A stretch of DNA of 64,000 nucleotides from Haloarcula marismortui ATCC 43049 (GCF_000011085.1 NC_006396.1:3038001-3102000), one strand, 5' to 3'. Shown: positions 27,262-37,427, counted from the first letter of the stretch. Notes: a model not told the origin generated them from the letters alone. Program-made: numbers and translations.

Positions 27262-29190
27262 ATGCCCTCGCTCTCGATGGGCGCGCTCGTGGTCTTCGCG
27301 CTCGTCGTTGCCGCCCTGACGCTGTTCGTCACCGAGTGGCTCCCGCCTGATATGACGGCCATCGCTGTCCTCGTCGCGCTGGTCGTGCTGGAACCGTACA
27401 CCGGCGTCCCGGCGCGGACAGCCATCGAAGGGTTCGCCAGCCCGGCGGTGGTTACCATCGTCGCGATGTACATCCTCAGCGCCGGTGTCGAATCGGCCGG
27501 CGTTGTCGACTGGCTGGCCGGACGGCTCGCGGCGCTGACGGGCGGCGACGAACGGCGGCTGCTGACCGCCATCGTCGGCACGACGGGCGTCAGCGCGGGC
27601 TTCGTCAACAACACGCCGGTTGTCGCCGTCTTCATCCCGCTGGTCACCGGCCTCTCGGAACGGTACGGTATCTCGCCGTCGAACCTGCTGTTGCCGCTCT
27701 CTTTCGCCGCGATGCTCGGTGGGACGCTCACGCTGGTCGGCACCGCGACAAACCTGCTCGCGAGCGACCTCTCGGCGCAGTTGCTCGGCCGGCCGTTCTC
27801 GATGTTCACGCTGACGCCTGTCGGTGTCGTCGTCCTCGCTGTCGGCGTTGGCTACCTGCTGACGGTGGGTCGGGCGCTCGTCCCCGAACGGGTCCATCCC
27901 GCGGCCGACTTCACTGAGGAGTTCGAGATGGACCGCCATCTGGCGCAGTTACGGGTTCGCGAGGCGTCCCCACTGGTCGGGCTGACGGTTCGAGAAGCGC
28001 TCGAAGGCAGCGTCTCCGACGACGCAGTCGAGGCGGTCGTTGACGTGGTCGACGCGGGGGAGTCACTGCCGACCGAGGCCACCGTCGAACAGGTCCTCGC
28101 CGTGAGTGGCCCGCTTGACGTCGACGTGCTCCAGATCGACCGCGACGGCGAGTCGTTCTTTGCGACAGCCACCGACCGCCCGCTCGAACCTGGCGACGTG
28201 CTGACGGTCCGTGGCAACCGCCAAGCTGTCAACCAACTCGCTCAGACGCTTGACCTTCGGGACCTCGCCCGTGAGTCTGTTACGGCGGACTTGCTGGCGG
28301 AAAGCGGGCACCCGGGCGTCCTCGCGGAGGCCGTCATCGACAGGGAGTCGCGGCTCCGCGGGCGAACGCTTGCCGACGTGCAACTCCGCAGTCGATTCGA
28401 CGTGACGGTCCTCGCTGTCCGCCGCGGCGACGAGGTCATTCACGAGGATCTCACGGCGGTCGAACTGTCCGCTGGCGACTTACTCTTACTCCAGACGCCC
28501 CTTGACAAGATGGGGCACCTCCAGGACGAGGGCTACCTGACCCTGACCGAGGGCCCACCGGAGCTGTTCGATGCGCTTGAGGGCGGCCCACCCTCGCTTG
28601 ACGCCGCTGCGGCGGTCCCGCTTGCGACCCTGCTCGCCGTCATCGCGCTCGCAGCGCTGGACCTGCTGCCCATCTATATTGCCGCGCTGGGTGGCGTCGT
28701 CGCCACGGTCGCCACCGGCACACTGAGCGCCTCGAAGGCCTACGACGCGGTGAGCTGGAACGTCGTGTTCCTGCTCGCCGGCCTGCTCCCCCTGGGCCAG
28801 GCGATGCAGGCCACCGGCGGAGCCGCGTTCGTCGGCGGGCTCCTTGTCGACGCCGCCGGCGTCCTCCCGCCGCTCGCGCTGCTAGCGCTGGTGTATCTCC
28901 TGACTGCTGTCCTCGCCAGCGCCATCACCCCGGCCGCGACCGTCGTGCTGATGATCCCGATTGCCGTCGCCACTGCCACGGAGATCGGCGCTTCTGGGTT
29001 CCCGTTCCTCGTCGTCGTGACGTTCGCGGTCGCGACGGCCTTCCTGACACCCATCGGCTACCAGACGAACCTGATGGTGTACGGTCCCGGCGGCTACCGC
29101 TTCACTGACTTCGCGCGCGTCGGCGGACCGCTACAGCTGCTTCTGTGTGCCGTGACATCGCTCTCGGTGTCGGTCGTCTGGCCGCTGTAA
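27262..29190 (+). CDS. SLC13/DASS-type transporter with two internal TrkA_C domains
   Basis: 642 residues. Membrane helices occupy about 1-200 and 430-640; between them two TrkA_C (RCK_C) domains (about 215-310 and 320-410) are inserted, the second with GDLLLLQT-type strands. The membrane half contains NNTPVVAVFIPLV and later GYQTNLMVYGPGGY, hallmarks of the divalent anion:Na+ symporter family. Bacterial proteins with this architecture transport sulfate or dicarboxylates. Start at 27262 (MPSLSMGALV), matching the TATA position. Confidence 0.85.
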   Translation: MPSLSMGALVVFALVVAALTLFVTEWLPPDMTAIAVLVALVVLEPYTGVPARTAIEGFASPAVVTIVAMYILSAGVESAGVVDWLAGRLAALTGGDERRLLTAIVGTTGVSAGFVNNTPVVAVFIPLVTGLSERYGISPSNLLLPLSFAAMLGGTLTLVGTATNLLASDLSAQLLGRPFSMFTLTPVGVVVLAVGVGYLLTVGRALVPERVHPAADFTEEFEMDRHLAQLRVREASPLVGLTVREALEGSVSDDAVEAVVDVVDAGESLPTEATVEQVLAVSGPLDVDVLQIDRDGESFFATATDRPLEPGDVLTVRGNRQAVNQLAQTLDLRDLARESVTADLLAESGHPGVLAEAVIDRESRLRGRTLADVQLRSRFDVTVLAVRRGDEVIHEDLTAVELSAGDLLLLQTPLDKMGHLQDEGYLTLTEGPPELFDALEGGPPSLDAAAAVPLATLLAVIALAALDLLPIYIAALGGVVATVATGTLSASKAYDAVSWNVVFLLAGLLPLGQAMQATGGAAFVGGLLVDAAGVLPPLALLALVYLLTAVLASAITPAATVVLMIPIAVATATEIGASGFPFLVVVTFAVATAFLTPIGYQTNLMVYGPGGYRFTDFARVGGPLQLLLCAVTSLSVSVVWPL

Positions 29191-29209
29191 AAGTCCCGCG
29201 TTGCCGGCG

Positions 29210-30052
29210 TTACTGCTCGTCTTCTTTCAGCTCGTCCAGCTCCGACTCAACCTCGCTCTCGTCGACGTCGACCTGCGTACTCTCGTCGGCGAGTTCCTGT
29301 TCCAGTTCGGCTTCGGAAACATCCGCGTCGCTCGACCCGCTGTCGCCGTCCTCGGCTTTCCCCATCTCGGCTTTTAGCGTGTCGAGTTCGGCGTCAACTG
29401 ACCCTTTCTGTCGGACTTCTTCAAGCTCCCGCTCCAGTGAACTCTCGTCCGATATCTGACTTTCGAGGACGCCGTCCTCGCGGAGTTCGTCCATCGCCTG
29501 CGAACGGGCTTCCATGTCCTCGGTTCGTTCCTCCGCGCGCTCGATAGCCTGATTGATATCCTGCATCTCGTCGCCCGCGCCGGTCATCGCTTCGTTGACG
29601 CGCGCCGACGCCTTGGCGGCCTCGTGGCGAGCCTTCATCGTCTCCTTCTTCGTCCGGAACTGCTCGATCTGTTTCTGGAGTTCGTCTTTCTGCTCGACCA
29701 GCTGGTCCTGCTGGCTCTGTAAGTCCTGTATCTGGCCTTCCAGGTCCTCGATCTGACTCATCTTCTGCTTTTTCTTTTCCAGCGCCTGGCGGGCGAGGTC
29801 TTCGCGGTCCTGCTCGACGGCCTGGCGCGCCTGTTCGTTGTGCTTCTCGACGTTTTCTTCGAGACGGCGCTTCTGTATCTCCAGTCGCTTCTTCTGGGTC
29901 GTCAGGTCTGCAATGCCCTGCTTGACGTCCTGCAGTTCGTCACGCAACTGCTCGTAGCTGTAGTCGAGGGTCTCTGTCGGGTCCTCCGCTCGGTTCAGGA
30001 CGGCGTTGAGCTTGGAGCGGATGACGTACGACGCGCGCGAGAGGATTCCCAT
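29210..30052 (-). CDS. pspA: PspA/IM30 family membrane-stress protein
   Basis: 280 residues. It begins MGILSRASYVIRSKLNAVLNRAEDP, the conserved amphipathic start of PspA/Vipp1, and continues as a long coiled coil (about 25-190). The tail (about 215-280) is very acidic. PspA/ESCRT-III-like proteins protect membrane integrity; in haloarchaea they are often induced by salt stress. Divergent from the adjacent hydrolase. Confidence 0.88.
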   Translation of the reverse strand: MGILSRASYVIRSKLNAVLNRAEDPTETLDYSYEQLRDELQDVKQGIADLTTQKKRLEIQKRRLEENVEKHNEQARQAVEQDREDLARQALEKKKQKMSQIEDLEGQIQDLQSQQDQLVEQKDELQKQIEQFRTKKETMKARHEAAKASARVNEAMTGAGDEMQDINQAIERAEERTEDMEARSQAMDELREDGVLESQISDESSLERELEEVRQKGSVDAELDTLKAEMGKAEDGDSGSSDADVSEAELEQELADESTQVDVDESEVESELDELKEDEQ

Positions 30053-30112
30053 GTATGCGCATTGGTCTCTCCAACCTTAAATTTCTTACAGAGGGCTGGC
30101 GAGTGAACACGT

Positions 30113-30706
30113 ATGACTACCGTCGGGATACCGGGTGGGCGAGACGTCACCGCGTCGCTTGACCGGCCAGCATCGGACACCGTCATCGTTGCGTGCCCGC
30201 CCCACCCGCAGTACGGCGGCTCCCGGTCTGACAGCCGGCTCAAGGCGGTCAGCGACGCGCTGGCCCCTGACATCAGCTGTCTCCGGTTCGACTACGGCGC
30301 GTGGGACGAGGGCCGTGGCGAGCGGGCCGACGCCGAGAACGCGCTGGCGTGGGCCGACGAGCGCTACGACGCAGTTGGCCTGTTTGGCTACAGTTTTGGC
30401 GCGGCTGTGGCGCTCTGTACGGCCGCTGCACACGACACTGCGGCCGACCCGGCGGCCTTGTCAGTGCTCGCCCCACCGGCCGGCGTGACCGCGCATCTCG
30501 ATGCGGCCGCTGCGCTTGACGCCATCGACTGCCCGGTACAGGTCGTGGTCGCGGAGCGCGATGCGACAGTCGACTGGGAACCGGTCGTTGACCGGGCTAC
30601 CGAGCTGGGCCAGACGGTTGAGCGCCTGCCAGCCGACCACCATTTCGTCGGGCAGAGCGGCCGTATCGGCGAGACGGTTGGGCCGTTTCTCCGCGACCAC
30701 CTGTAG
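30113..30706 (+). CDS. Alpha/beta hydrolase (dienelactone-hydrolase-like)
   Basis: 197 residues. A compact hydrolase fold with the nucleophile elbow GYSFGA (Ser about residue 88), an Asp in VAERDATVDW (about 147) and a His in ADHHFVG (about 180) as a plausible triad. The N-terminal HPQYGGS corresponds to the oxyanion-loop HPHPxxGG element of this group. Substrate unknown. Confidence 0.82.
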   Translation: MTTVGIPGGRDVTASLDRPASDTVIVACPPHPQYGGSRSDSRLKAVSDALAPDISCLRFDYGAWDEGRGERADAENALAWADERYDAVGLFGYSFGAAVALCTAAAHDTAADPAALSVLAPPAGVTAHLDAAAALDAIDCPVQVVVAERDATVDWEPVVDRATELGQTVERLPADHHFVGQSGRIGETVGPFLRDHL

Positions 30707-30840
30707 CTGCTGGGAACCCGGTATTCAGAGTCCGTAGTCGATTCCTGTCGCCGGTTCAGTACCAAGTGAAAGTATAGCTCAGCCCCACACCTGCTGGACA
30801 GTATCGAAAGACAGAGGCGCTGTCGGCTCGACCTTATACT

Positions 30841-31014
30841 ATGGACCGCCCGCTCTCGTTTGCTGCCGTGTCGTTTCTCGCCACGCTGGTGACGCTGTTA
30901 GTACTGATGCAGACGGCACTCGTCGCGGGCGGGCCGCTCCGGGCACTCGTGCTCGCCTCGGTTGGTGCCATCGGGACGTACTTCGCCATCCGGTCCGGCG
31001 TCCTCAAGTCCTGA
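30841..31014 (+). CDS. Small membrane protein, 57 residues
   Basis: 57 codons from ATG 30841 to TGA 31012, encoding two hydrophobic segments (about 8-28 and 33-50) with a basic C-terminus. The start is uncertain because a TATA-like TTATAC (30834-30839) sits immediately before this ATG, which would put transcription start inside the frame; the promoter could be elsewhere. Confidence 0.55.
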   Translation: MDRPLSFAAVSFLATLVTLLVLMQTALVAGGPLRALVLASVGAIGTYFAIRSGVLKS

Positions 31015-31050
31015 CCGTCGCCGAATCTGCCCACCAATACCGAAGATACA

Positions 31051-31057
31051 TTTATAC
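31051..31057 (+). promoter_or_regulatory. TATA box of the small membrane protein gene at 31081
   Basis: TTTATAC in a very AT-rich run, about 27 bp upstream of ATG 31081; predicts a leaderless transcript. Confidence 0.6.
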
Positions 31058-31080
31058 TATATAACAATAAATAATGTTGT

Positions 31081-31272
31081 ATGTCAACGCGAACCAGAGC
31101 GGCGGTGTCTCACTCGACGCGGCACGGCGTCGTCTCGCTTCTGGGGGGGTTCATCGCCGGGTACCTGTTGTTTATCGCCATCGGCTCTAGTCCCAGTGAT
31201 GCGGTGTTTTCGGCGCTGTCACTTGCCGCGCTCGTAGCTGCGTGGCGCGTCCTCACGCAGCCCTCACTGTAG
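31081..31272 (+). CDS. Small membrane protein, 63 residues
   Basis: 63 residues with a basic N-terminus ([16 protein letters not shown]) and two hydrophobic segments (about 17-33 and 40-56). It has its own strong TATA box. It lies 77 bp upstream of pyrG on the same strand. No family recognised. Confidence 0.65.
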   Translation: MSTRTRAAVSHSTRHGVVSLLGGFIAGYLLFIAIGSSPSDAVFSALSLAALVAAWRVLTQPSL

Positions 31273-31349
31273 CCGCGTTGACACTGCGACGGGGTGGCGA
31301 ACAGTGCGCGCTCCGAAACCGTTTAGACTACGCGGGGTTCACCGTCGGT

Positions 31350-33011
31350 ATGCCGACCGAACCCGAAACGGACTACGACCCGGAACTGGGTCGGAAGTTC
31401 ATCTTCGTCACCGGTGGCGTGATGTCTGGCCTGGGGAAGGGCATCACTGCCGCCAGCACAGGTAGATTACTCAAAAACGCCGGGTTCGACGTTACAGCGG
31501 TCAAGATTGACCCGTATCTGAACGTCGACGCCGGTACGATGAATCCCTTCCAGCACGGCGAGGTGTACGTGCTCAAAGACGGCGGGGAGGTCGACCTCGA
31601 CCTGGGGAACTACGAGCGGTTCCTCGACATCGACATGACCTTCGACCACAACGTCACCACGGGGAAGACTTACCAGCACGTCATCGAGAAGGAGCGGTCC
31701 GGCGACTACCTCGGTCGCACGGTCCAGATTATCCCGCATATCACCGACGACATCAAGCGCCGTATCCGCGAGGCCGCCGAAGGCAACGACGTCTGTATCA
31801 TCGAAGTCGGCGGCACGGTCGGGGACATCGAAGGGATGCCGTATCTCGAAGCGCTCCGGCAGTTCGCCCACGAAGAGGACGAGGACGATATTCTCTTTAC
31901 CCACGTCACGCTCGTCCCATACTCGAAAAACGGCGAGCAAAAGACCAAGCCGACCCAACACTCCGTGAAGGAACTGCGCTCTATCGGTCTTCAGCCCGAC
32001 ATTCTGGTCGGCCGCTGCTCGGACAAACTCGATATCGACACCAAGGAGAAGATCGGGTTGTTCTGTGACGTGCCGACGGAAGCCGTCTTCTCGAACCCCG
32101 ATGTCGACGACATCTACCATGTCCCGCTGATGGTCGAGGAGGAAGGACTCGACCAGTACGTGATGGAAGAACTCGACATCGCCTCGGAGGCACTGCCCGA
32201 AGACGAGCGGGAGAACCGCTGGCGCGACCTCGTCACCCAGAACACAGAGGGCGAGGTCGAAGTCGCGCTCGTCGGCAAGTACGACCTCGAAGACGCCTAC
32301 ATGTCCGTCCACGAGGCGCTGAAACACGCCGGCCTTGAGAAAAACGTCGACGTGAACGTCCGGTGGGTCAACTCCGAGAAGATGAATGACCACCACGCAG
32401 ACCGGATGCGCGAGGCCGACGCCATCGTCGTGCCGGGCGGCTTCGGTGCCCGCGGCACGGAGGGCAAAATCGAGGCGATCCGGTACGCCCGCGAGAACGA
32501 CATTCCGTTCCTCGGCCTGTGTCTCGGCTTTCAGATGGCTGTTGTCGAGTACGCCCGCAACGTACTGGACCTTGACGATGCCCACTCGGCGGAACTGGAG
32601 GAAGATACGCCACATCCCGTCATCGACATCCTCCCCGAGCAGTACGAGATCGAGGACATGGGCGGGACGATGCGGCTGGGTGCCCATGAAACTGAAATCA
32701 ACGCGAACACGCTCGCCGCGACGCTGTACGGCGGCGAGTCCTGTACCGAACGGCACCGCCACCGATACGAGGTTAACCCCGAGTACATCGACGACCTCGA
32801 AGCCGCTGGGCTGAAGTTCTCCGGCCGCGCCGGGAATCGTATGGAGATACTCGAACTCGGACCCGAGGACCACCCGTACTTCATCGGGACGCAGTTCCAT
32901 CCGGAGTTCCGCTCCCGACCGACGCGTGCCAGCCCGCCGTTTGTCGGACTGCTCGAAGCGGTCCTCGGCGACGACCCCCACACTGCGACGACTGAGGAGG
33001 TGAGCCACTGA
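31350..33011 (+). CDS. pyrG: CTP synthase
   Basis: 553 residues. The N-terminal synthetase domain starts with [17 protein letters not shown] (P-loop) and contains [19 protein letters not shown]. The C-terminal glutamine amidotransferase domain has the nucleophile Cys in GLCLGFQ (about 392) and the His/Glu pair in QFHPEFRS (about 516). It makes CTP from UTP, ATP and glutamine. Its stop overlaps the start of the GMP synthase subunit gene, so the two nucleotide-synthesis genes are coupled. A weak TATA-like GTTTAGA lies at 31321. Confidence 0.97.
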   Translation: MPTEPETDYDPELGRKFIFVTGGVMSGLGKGITAASTGRLLKNAGFDVTAVKIDPYLNVDAGTMNPFQHGEVYVLKDGGEVDLDLGNYERFLDIDMTFDHNVTTGKTYQHVIEKERSGDYLGRTVQIIPHITDDIKRRIREAAEGNDVCIIEVGGTVGDIEGMPYLEALRQFAHEEDEDDILFTHVTLVPYSKNGEQKTKPTQHSVKELRSIGLQPDILVGRCSDKLDIDTKEKIGLFCDVPTEAVFSNPDVDDIYHVPLMVEEEGLDQYVMEELDIASEALPEDERENRWRDLVTQNTEGEVEVALVGKYDLEDAYMSVHEALKHAGLEKNVDVNVRWVNSEKMNDHHADRMREADAIVVPGGFGARGTEGKIEAIRYARENDIPFLGLCLGFQMAVVEYARNVLDLDDAHSAELEEDTPHPVIDILPEQYEIEDMGGTMRLGAHETEINANTLAATLYGGESCTERHRHRYEVNPEYIDDLEAAGLKFSGRAGNRMEILELGPEDHPYFIGTQFHPEFRSRPTRASPPFVGLLEAVLGDDPHTATTEEVSH

Positions 33012-33928
33012 TGGTGAACGTTGACGAGTTCATTGAGGAGGCGAAAGCCGAAATCGCCGAGGAGATCGGGGACAAGCACGCCGTCATCGGACTCTCTGGC
33101 GGTGTCGACTCCTCGACGGCCGCCGCGCTGGCTTACGAGGCTATCGGCGACCAGCTCACCGCCGTGTACGTCGACACCGGGCTGATGCGGAAAGGCGAGA
33201 CCGACGAGATCCGCGAGACGTTCGATTACATGGACTCGCTGCGCATCGTCGAGGCGCAGGACCGCTTCCTCGACGAACTCGAAGGCGAGACCGACCCCGA
33301 AGAGAAACGCCACATCATCGGCGAGCAGTTCATCCGGGAGTTCGAGACGGTCGCCCGCGAGGTTGACGCCGACTACCTGGTGCAGGGGACCATCTACCCC
33401 GACCGCATCGAGAGTGAGGGAACCATCAAGTCCCACCACAACGTCGGCGGTCTCCCCGAGCGCATCGACTTCGACGGCATTGTCGAGCCGATGCGGGACC
33501 TCTACAAGGACGAGGTCCGCGAGGTCGCCCGCGCGCTTGACCTCGAAGAGATCATCTCTGAACGGATGCCGTTCCCCGGTCCCGGGCTTGCCGTCCGAAT
33601 CATCGGGGAAGTGACCGAGGAGAAACTGGCGGTGGCCCGCGAGGCCAACCACGTCGTCGAAGAGGAACTGGAGGAGTACGAGCCGTGGCAGGCGCTCGCT
33701 GCCGTCATCGGCAAAGCGACGGGTGTCAAAGGCGATAACCGCGTCCACGGCTGGGTCGTCGCCGTCCGCTCCGTTGAGAGCCGGGACGGCATGACCGCCC
33801 GCGCACAGGAACTCGACTGGGACACGCTCCAGCGTATGCAGTCGCGCATCACCGGGGCCCACGAGAACGTCGCCCGCGTCGTCTACGACGTGACCCACAA
33901 ACCGCCGGCGACAATCGAGTACGAATGA
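33011..33928 (+). CDS. guaAb: GMP synthase, ATP-pyrophosphatase subunit B
   Basis: 305 residues. PP-loop [12 protein letters not shown] (about 28-39), then the dimerisation domain with [15 protein letters not shown] and the C-terminal end [13 protein letters not shown]. Archaeal GMP synthase is split; the glutaminase subunit A gene is elsewhere. It converts XMP to GMP. The gene is translationally coupled at both ends: its ATG overlaps the pyrG stop and its TGA overlaps the next ATG (33925). Confidence 0.96.
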   Translation: MVNVDEFIEEAKAEIAEEIGDKHAVIGLSGGVDSSTAAALAYEAIGDQLTAVYVDTGLMRKGETDEIRETFDYMDSLRIVEAQDRFLDELEGETDPEEKRHIIGEQFIREFETVAREVDADYLVQGTIYPDRIESEGTIKSHHNVGGLPERIDFDGIVEPMRDLYKDEVREVARALDLEEIISERMPFPGPGLAVRIIGEVTEEKLAVAREANHVVEEELEEYEPWQALAAVIGKATGVKGDNRVHGWVVAVRSVESRDGMTARAQELDWDTLQRMQSRITGAHENVARVVYDVTHKPPATIEYE

Positions 33929-34236
33929 ACGTTGTCCTCGTCGGTACAGACCCCAACGGACTCACGGACGCGCTCGAAGCTGAAGGACACACCGTGATGG
34001 TTGCCGATGTCGGTAACCGGCCCGGGCTGGAAGAGGCCGGTATCCACGAGGCGGACGTATACCTGCTGACCGAGATGTCACAGGCGACCTCCATCGCCGT
34101 TGCCAAGGACCTCAACCCCGACCTCCGGGTGGTCGTCTACGCAGAGGGCTCCCTGCCCGACTTCGCCAGCCGACAGACGGACCTCGTCGTCGACCCGGAC
34201 TTGCTCGGCTCCGACGCGGTCGCCGAGGAACTGTAG
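33925..34236 (+). CDS. Small Rossmann-like protein coupled to guaAb
   Basis: 103 residues, [30 protein letters not shown]..., a single NAD-binding-like or response-regulator-like alpha/beta domain. Some databases label it CTP synthetase by neighbourhood, but it has no such domain. The overlapping start suggests co-translation with the nucleotide genes, so a regulatory or accessory role in purine/CTP synthesis is plausible but unproven. Confidence 0.78.
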   Translation: MNVVLVGTDPNGLTDALEAEGHTVMVADVGNRPGLEEAGIHEADVYLLTEMSQATSIAVAKDLNPDLRVVVYAEGSLPDFASRQTDLVVDPDLLGSDAVAEEL

Positions 34237-34259
34237 CACAGTCCCACGCCGGCTTTCTC

Positions 34260-34934
34260 TTACAACGTCGCCGCAAGTCGGGCCAGTCGCTCAGAGCCGT
34301 TTTTCTCGAATGGAACGCCGTGGCCCGGGACGGCGATGTCAAAGTCAGGCGCACGCTCGGCGAACTCACTGATACTCCGGGTGACGGCGTCGGTATCGTA
34401 ACTCAACAGCCACGGCGAAGGTTCGAAGCGGCCGCTGTCCTCACGGACGAGGTCACCCAGCAGTCCCAGTGACAGCGACTCGCTGACGTAGCAGACGTGC
34501 CCCGGCGTGTGACCGGGGGTGTGATAGGTGGTGAAACTCCCGACGGTATCGCCGTCGGCCAGGGGGACAACGTCGTTGTCCGGCGCGTCGACGAACGGTG
34601 AGACGAGTCGCTGGAACGCACCCTTGTGGTTTCCCAGCGGCGGCGACCGCTCACCGGTGACCAGCGGCGCGTCCCGCTTGCCGACGTAGATGGGCACGTC
34701 GATGCCGTCGAAGGCGGTCAGTCCACCGACGTGGTCGAGATCGAAGTGTGTAAGCAGAATGCGGTCCAGATCCCGGAGCTCGTAGCCGGCATTGCTCAGG
34801 CCGGCGATGAGTTCGTTGCCGTGCCAGGGCAGCCCCGTGTCCACGAGTGTGAGTGCGCCGTCGTCGTCGACGAGCGTCGCGTTGACGCCCGTGAGATCGT
34901 ACCACCAGATATCATCGGCGAGCGCCGTCACCAT
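34260..34934 (-). CDS. Metallo-beta-lactamase-fold hydrolase
   Basis: 224 residues. Metal motif THFDLDHVGG (about 60): the usual HxHxDH reads HFDLDH, with Asp at the second His. Other ligands are in HTPGHTPGH (about 138), the GDL loop (about 160) and PGHG near the C-terminus. Such variants may still bind one or two metals. Glyoxalase II or lactonase-type activity is possible; the substrate is unknown. Confidence 0.85.
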   Translation of the reverse strand: MVTALADDIWWYDLTGVNATLVDDDGALTLVDTGLPWHGNELIAGLSNAGYELRDLDRILLTHFDLDHVGGLTAFDGIDVPIYVGKRDAPLVTGERSPPLGNHKGAFQRLVSPFVDAPDNDVVPLADGDTVGSFTTYHTPGHTPGHVCYVSESLSLGLLGDLVREDSGRFEPSPWLLSYDTDAVTRSISEFAERAPDFDIAVPGHGVPFEKNGSERLARLAATL

Positions 34935-35003
34935 AGCGCGGGGTTGGTGTGGCGATTCCTAAACCCTTGGTCACTGCTCCGTTTCGGTGAGCCGGCTCCG
35001 GTT

Positions 35004-36116
35004 CTAATCGAGTGCGACCGGCGCAGCCTGTCGCACATCGTCCTGCAGCCGGTCGGCGTGGTCGAGCCGAATCTCGCGGGCATCACGGGGTGTGACCGGT
35101 TCTGGTCTGTCGAACGTCGGCGCGACCGGTTCGTACGCGTCCACGTCGAATCCCATCCGGTCGAGATACGACCCAACGCTATCGCAGGTGGCCCCGTCCC
35201 GGATAGCGTCGTTCGCGTATGCAAGGACAGCGTCGAACTCCGGGAGCACGATTTTGTCGTCGGTAACGCGGCCCGTCTCACCCTCGATACGCACCTCGGT
35301 TCCCCTGAGGTGGTCCATGAGAGACGCTACGGCGTCGGCGAGTTGCAGGACCTGACTCGGGAGTGCAGCGTCGGGCGACCGCCACTCGACGGTGCCGAAC
35401 TCGGCCCGAAGCTGGACTGGCGTCCAGATAGCGCTTTCGGGCTCGAAGTTCGCTGCGACAGTCCGGCGGTCGACACCAGCGTCGACAGCCGCGGTCACAA
35501 ACTCATCGTAGCGCCGTTCGAGCCGGCGGTCCCACTCCGCAGTGTCGTTGAGATACGACCACAGCCAGCCCTGGTGTGGCACCGAGTTGTACGCCATCCA
35601 GCGGTACAGTTTCGAGCGCGCACTGTCGGCCAGCCGCCGGCCGCGGAAATACGGCGAGGACGAGACGAGCGCTAGCGCGGGGTCAATGGCAATCAGCGTA
35701 TTCAACTGGTCGATTTCCCGCCCCGGCTGCTGTTCGATGTGGATGTGCGTGCCGGCACAGTGGCGGACGTACTCGAAATCATCGCCGACGACACAGTTTT
35801 GAATCCGGGTCCGGTCGCACGGAATCTCCTGAATCTCGTCAGCGTTGACTGGGGTCGAAAGCGGCACGAGCCGTTTCCCGAGGTCGTCGGCCCGCCGCAG
35901 CACGGCCCCGAGCCGGTCGAGGAGTTCCGTGCGCAGTTCTGTCGCTGTCTCACACGGCGTCGTCTTGACCTCCAGTAGCGGCTTGACGAACTCTCGCTCC
36001 GCTCCTGGGGTTGCGTTGACGAGCGCCCCCGGTTCGACCAGCCGGCCCGCGTCGTCGATGACCCAGTACTCCACTTCGATGCTTCGTCGTATCGGTTCGG
36101 ATTCGTGTACTGACAC
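35004..36116 (-). CDS. gshA: Glutamate-cysteine ligase
   Basis: 370 residues. GCS2/YbdK-type fold: RRSIEVEYWVIDDAG (about 9-23), FVKPLLEVKTTPCETATEL, a HCAGTHIHIEQQ strand (about 118-129) and FGTVEWRSPDA. Haloarchaea make gamma-glutamylcysteine as their main thiol with this type of enzyme. The start codon is GTG at 36116; no suitable ATG lies nearby. The 230 bp upstream (36117-36346) hold no gene, only AT-rich promoter-like DNA. Confidence 0.85.
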   Translation of the reverse strand: MSVHESEPIRRSIEVEYWVIDDAGRLVEPGALVNATPGAEREFVKPLLEVKTTPCETATELRTELLDRLGAVLRRADDLGKRLVPLSTPVNADEIQEIPCDRTRIQNCVVGDDFEYVRHCAGTHIHIEQQPGREIDQLNTLIAIDPALALVSSSPYFRGRRLADSARSKLYRWMAYNSVPHQGWLWSYLNDTAEWDRRLERRYDEFVTAAVDAGVDRRTVAANFEPESAIWTPVQLRAEFGTVEWRSPDAALPSQVLQLADAVASLMDHLRGTEVRIEGETGRVTDDKIVLPEFDAVLAYANDAIRDGATCDSVGSYLDRMGFDVDAYEPVAPTFDRPEPVTPRDAREIRLDHADRLQDDVRQAAPVALD

Positions 36117-36346
36117 AGTGGCCTCGCTGTGAGTTCAGCGGTGTGTTCCCGCGCCGGGATTCAGTGGTAACACACCACACGAAAGCTGCGACCAGATGGC
36201 TAATGATAGTTGTGTGATTAGTAATATTTGCCACATCAAGCGCCACGGTTGCGGGGATAACCGGTATAAAATACGTCATACGTGCCACGACTCCACCGAA
36301 ACATCTCCTATGTAGAGATATCTGTCGGGTCGAAACGGAACGCCGC

Positions 36347-37171
36347 TCAGAACGGCAACTGCGACCGAACGAACTGCACGCCGGTCTTGACCTTCGACGG
36401 GTCCCGAATCCGTTCCATCTCCGCGTCGGTGAGTTCGAAATCGAAGACCGCCAGGTTCGCTTCCAGATGCTCGCGGCTGGATGCCTTCGGAATCGCTGCC
36501 ACGCCGTCCTGCTGAACCAGCCACCGGAGCGCGACCTGCGCCGGGGATTTCCCGTATTTGTTTCCGATCTGGACGAGCGCGGGGTCGTCAAGGACGCCGC
36601 CGCGGGCCAACGGGCTATACGCGGTCAGGAGCACGTCGTGTATGCGACAGTAATCCAGCAATTTCCGCTGGTCCCAGTAGGGGTGGTACTGTACCTGATC
36701 GGTGAAGATAGGGGCCGAGGAGATGTCCCGCGCCCTGTCCAGCAGCGACGGCGAGAAGTTGCTGACGCCGATGTGGCGGACCAGCCCCTCCTCGACGACG
36801 TCGTTCATCGCCCCGAGCGTCTCCGATAGCGACGCCATCCACGGGGTGTTCGGCCAGTGGATGAGCAGGAGGTCCAGATAGTCCGTTCCCAGTTTGTTCA
36901 GGCTCTCCCGCGTCGACCGGCGGACGCTCCGCTCGTCGCGGTTGGACCCGTCGAGCTTCGTCGTCAAGAACACGTCTTCGCGGTCGACCGCGGCGGCATC
37001 CATCCCCAGCCCGACCTGCCGCTCGTTGCCATACGCCTGTGCGGTGTCGATGTGGCGATAGCCCATCCCCAGAGCTGTTTCGACGGTTTCACGGCAGGAC
37101 TGGCCGGTGAGCTGCCACGTCCCGAGGCCGAGTGCGGGGACCGACGTTCCCTGAATCTGAATATCGTCCAT
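36347..37171 (-). CDS. Aldo/keto reductase
   Basis: 274 residues. TIM-barrel AKR with the catalytic tetrad visible: D and Y in HIDTAQAYGNE (about 45-55), K in LTTKLDGS (about 75) and H in LLIHWPN (about 107); NADPH-binding PKASSREH near residue 230. It reduces aldehydes or ketones. Start at ATG 37171 (MDDIQIQG); an upstream GTG at 37189 is unlikely. Confidence 0.92.
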   Translation of the reverse strand: MDDIQIQGTSVPALGLGTWQLTGQSCRETVETALGMGYRHIDTAQAYGNERQVGLGMDAAAVDREDVFLTTKLDGSNRDERSVRRSTRESLNKLGTDYLDLLLIHWPNTPWMASLSETLGAMNDVVEEGLVRHIGVSNFSPSLLDRARDISSAPIFTDQVQYHPYWDQRKLLDYCRIHDVLLTAYSPLARGGVLDDPALVQIGNKYGKSPAQVALRWLVQQDGVAAIPKASSREHLEANLAVFDFELTDAEMERIRDPSKVKTGVQFVRSQLPF

Positions 37172-37267
37172 ACTGTTCGTTTGTATCACACCGGTAAAAC
37201 GTCGGTGTCAACCCGACGCCCCGCTGTGGCTGATAGCTCAGGGGTATGTCGTGGCTACTGTCGAGAG

Positions 37268-37286
37268 TTATGAGTATATATCATAA
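37268..37286. promoter_or_regulatory. AT-rich inverted repeat upstream of the PLAT-like gene
   Basis: TTATGA and TCATAA are perfect complements around a 7-bp GTATATA spacer. The site is in the 256-bp region between the divergent aldo/keto reductase (start 37171) and PLAT-like (start 37428) genes. It could be an operator or a TATA-containing promoter. Confidence 0.35.
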
Positions 37287-37427
37287 ACAATTTTGAGGTA
37301 TTAATATCGCGTCCGTTCTATCTGCCACGTCTCACGAGGGACAGGAGTGAGCGTTCATGGATACCCACCGTCCACAACGACTGCTGGCATTGGCGTATGA
37401 ACAATCCACTGTCCGGGGGCGTCACGG

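Noticed and set aside
31467..33008. A 513-codon antisense frame on pyrG
   Set aside because: pyrG has all catalytic motifs; the antisense product has none.
36117..36346. A gene between gshA and the aldo/keto reductase
   Set aside because: Only short frames without plausible codon use; the AT-rich sequence fits promoter DNA.
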